Assembly: GCA_965371805.1 (NCBI GenBank)
Contig: CBDUZW010000041.1
Coordinates: 1-42,933 of the forward strand
Direction: 5' to 3'
Source: JAOZTV01 sp965371805
GTDB lineage: Bacteria > Acidobacteriota > Aminicenantia > UBA2199
DNA length: 42,933 nucleotides
This document shows positions 40,912 through 42,933 of this stretch, piece by piece. Within the stretch, counting starts at the first letter, position 1; each line of letters begins with the position of its first letter. The notes beneath the pieces were generated by a model, which saw nothing but the letters and a program-made list of their open reading frames with translations, did no database searches and was not told the origin of the DNA. Position numbers and translations under genes: made by a program.

Positions 40912-40933
40912 GAGACGCAATGCATTGCGTCTC
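40912..40933. repeat. perfect 22-bp palindrome
   Basis: Arms GAGACGCAATG and CATTGCGTCTC form a perfect palindrome, with a further GTCTCTAC half nearby (40941-40948). Similar GAGACGC-type palindromes occur as dispersed intergenic repeats in diverse bacteria; that parallel is from memory. No second copy was noticed in this window. Confidence 0.6.
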
Positions 40934-40975
40934 CACATGGGTCTCTACAGGAACAGCAATCAGGCAGAGAAGACG

Positions 40976-41004
40976 TTGACAAAATATTTTATTTTCTTTA
41001 TTAT
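40976..41004 (+). promoter_or_regulatory. radC promoter
   Basis: A perfect TTGACA (40976-40981), a 17-bp spacer and TATTAT (40999-41004). The predicted start near 41011 leaves a leader of about 90 nt before radC. Confidence 0.7.
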
Positions 41005-41074
41005 ACTTCCATATCGGATTTAAAGCGATTTAAATTCCTTATACGTATTTATTAAATGATTCAGAAGAGGATAA

Positions 41075-41119
41075 ATGACATATTGTATTTTTGTGAATTA
41101 TGAGATCATCCGGGATTAA
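41075..41119 (+). CDS. possible 14-aa leader peptide overlapping radC
   Basis: AAGAGG before the ATG at 41075 is the only good ribosome site in this leader. The frame encodes M-T-Y-C-I-F-V-N-Y-E-I-I-R-D and stops at 41117-41119, past the radC ATG (41100). radC itself has no ribosome site, so translation may be coupled to this small frame. It could equally be chance. Confidence 0.3.
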   Translation: MTYCIFVNYEIIRD

Positions 41120-41793
41120 TAACTGGCCTAAAGAGGATCAACCTCGTGAAAAACTTCTTAAAAAGGGTGCAAAATCTTTAAGTAATTCTGAGCTTTTGGC
41201 TATTTTGATACGAACAGGAACTCCAGGGAATAGTGCAATTGATCTAGCCAGGCATATAATTAATAAGTTTGGTTCTTTTCGAAATATGGCTCATAGGGAT
41301 GCCCGGGATTGGAAGGAATTTTAAAGGTTTAGGAAATGCCAAGATTGCTCATATTCAGGCGGCACTTGAAATAGGAAGACGGTTCAGAGAAGATGAAGTA
41401 AGTGCTTCCAAGCAAAAGATCGGATCTGCAAAAGATATTGTTGATATTCTAATGCCTCAGATGAGGGATCTAAAAACTGAAACCTTTAAGGTTGTTTATC
41501 TGGATTCTAATAATCAGATTATTGATATTATAGATGCTGCAATTGGGACGGTAAATAAGGCGGTGCCGATAGTAAGAGAGATAATTCATTCTGCATTGCA
41601 GAAATTTGCAGTCTCTATTATATGTGCTCATAATCATCCTAGCGGGAATGTTACTCCGAGTCAGCAAGATATAAAGTTTGCAGAGAATATTAATCAGGCT
41701 GGAAATTTACTTGATATAAAAGTATTGGATCATGTTATAATTGGAGAGGATACTTTCTATAGTTTTGTTGAAAATGAGGAAACAGATTTATAA
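41100..41793 (+). pseudogene. radC: radC (JAB/MPN-domain DNA repair-like protein), frameshifted
   Basis: The first part reads I-N-N-W-P-K-E-D-Q-P-R-E-K-L-L and L-S-N-S-E-L-L-A-I-L-I-R-T-G, typical of the RadC N-domain, and stops at TAA 41322-41324. The second part is in another frame and carries A-H-N-H-P-S-G-N, the JAMM zinc motif, and V-L-D-H-V-I-I-G. Removing one T from TTTT at 41319-41322 fuses them as W-K-E-F-K-G-L-G-N-A-K-I-A, a natural RadC sequence. One base therefore separates an intact gene from this one: a real mutation, a sequencing error in a homopolymer, or programmed slippage. The biochemical role of RadC is not settled. Confidence 0.85.
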
Positions 41794-41827
41794 TGTCTAA
41801 AAAAATATACAAAAAAGGGATTTATTA

Positions 41828-42889
41828 ATGACTGAAGAAAACAAGAAACAATTGGAAACGCAATTGTGGGGAATTGCAACCCTGCTTAGGGGAAAGATAA
41901 GTGCAGATGATTATCGTGACTATATTCTTGGCTTTATCTTTTATAAATACCTGAGTGAAAAGCAATATATATACGCCAATGGGTTATTGGAAGGCGAGGA
42001 AGTTACTGACTACAAAGAAGTAACTGATCTTGAAATATTGGATGCAATAAAGGAAGAATCGCTTTTAAAATTAGGTTACTTTTTAAAACCCAAAGAATTA
42101 TTTTCTGAATTGGCAAAAAAAGGAAATGCAGATATTGAAAGTGAAAGCAACTACATAATTGAGGATTTGCAAGCTGTGATGAGCCACATTGAGCAAAGCA
42201 CAATGGGAACAGAATCGGAAGAGGATTTTAATGCTTTGTTTGAAGACTTGGATTTGACTTCTACCAAGATTGGCAGAACAGTTGGAGCAAGAAATGAAGT
42301 AATTGTAAAAATCTTAAATCATCTCGACAAAATAGATTTCAAATTAGACGATATCGAAGCTGATGTTTTGGGTGATGCTTACGAATATTTGATTGCGAAA
42401 TTTGCGGCAGGGGCAGGGAAATCTGCTGGAGAATTTTATACACCACAACAGGTTTCAAAAATATTGGCAAAGATTGTTACTACAGGAAAAACAAAACTAA
42501 AATCGGTTTACGGTCCAACTTGTGGTTCGGGTTCTTTACTTTTGCGTGTAGCAAAAGAAGTAAAAGATGTAAGCGAATTTTACGGACAAGAACTAAACCG
42601 TACAACATACAACTTGGCGCGTATGAATATGATTTTGCATGATGTCCACTATCGAAAATTTGATATACAGCAAGAGGATTCTTTAGAAAATCCGCAACAC
42701 TTTGACAACCGATTTGAAGCTGTTGTTGCCAATCCTCCATTTTCGGCTCATTGGAAAGGTGACAAAAATCCTTTGAATAGTACAGACGAACGATTTAGTC
42801 AATATGGTAGAATTGCTCCAAACACTAAAGCTGATTACGCCTTCGCGCAACACATGATTCACCAATTAGCTGACAACGGAGAGTTATGA
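41828..42889 (+). pseudogene. hsdM: type I restriction-modification methyltransferase subunit HsdM, C-terminally truncated
   Basis: 353 residues. The N-terminal HsdM domain (L-W-G-I-A-T-L-L-R-G-K-I, then Y-I-L-G-F-I-F-Y-K-Y-L-S) is intact. The catalytic domain begins A-G-E-F-Y-T-P-Q-Q-V, motif I is G-P-T-C-G-S-G-S-L-L, and the catalytic N-P-P-F is near 300. The frame stops after Q-L-A-D-N-G-E-L, where family members continue with a V-L-P-H-G-V-L-F segment and about 150 more residues. The remaining 44 bases of the window show no continuation that I can recognise. The family methylates adenine with HsdS. Codon use is less AT-biased than its neighbours, consistent with transfer. Confidence 0.8.
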
Positions 42890-42933
42890 TCAATCTTGGT
42901 GGAATAAAAAAAATAGATAGCATATCCTTAATT

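Overview
The window is AT-rich bacterial chromosome with dense, mostly co-directional genes. The division and cell-wall (dcw) cluster, a bacterial-type LeuRS, a Tat-type signal peptide and large secreted beta-sandwich proteins suggest an uncultured or poorly sampled diderm bacterium. The phylum cannot be fixed from sequence alone. No rRNA, tRNA or CRISPR was seen.

Layout. (1) 129-425: a small exported Cys-rich protein, convergent with a minus-strand thiol/efflux operon (3854-521): ArsR-type repressor, YraQ/ArsP-type permease, AhpD-like protein, CxxC mini-thioredoxin, exported thioredoxin, CcdA-like membrane protein. A sigma70-like promoter and a perfect 6-8-6 dyad precede arsR. (2) 4092-4874: an exported orphan. 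(3) 5164-11283: five plus-strand genes: two alkaline-phosphatase-superfamily hydrolases (one membrane-anchored, one with a Tat signal), a 63-aa protein, a membrane protein and a two-TM potassium channel. (4) 11555-21989: a decayed defence-like locus (SIR2-like stub, AAA ATPase without its N-terminus, DUF4276/TOPRIM-like gene). The DUF4276 gene is split by an 8.8-kb insertion. Two 330-bp MITE-like repeats bound the insertion, which carries a methyltransferase and a 2156-aa repeat-rich secreted protein. Removing the insertion plus one copy of its 6-bp target duplication restores a 221-codon DUF4276 reading frame. (5) 22071-24530: leuS. (6) 39194-24771: the dcw operon mraZ-rsmH-ftsL-ftsI-murF-murD-ftsW-murC-ftsQ-ftsA-ftsZ, running on into hutI and an LhgO-like oxidoreductase. 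mraY and murG are absent from their usual places, and murE is divergent at 39332. Three TGGGA boxes at 10-bp spacing in front of mraZ match the known MraZ operator. (7) 40862-42933: a frameshifted radC and a C-terminally truncated hsdM.

How the parts work together: the dcw genes make peptidoglycan precursors (MurC-F) and the divisome (FtsA, Z, Q, L, W, I), probably with MraZ autoregulation. The ArsR operon looks like a metal or metalloid efflux unit with its own thiol-redox supply across the membrane. The phosphatase/channel operon looks like one envelope-associated module of unknown substrate. The most noteworthy structure is the MITE-bounded composite insertion with its target duplication and restorable host gene.
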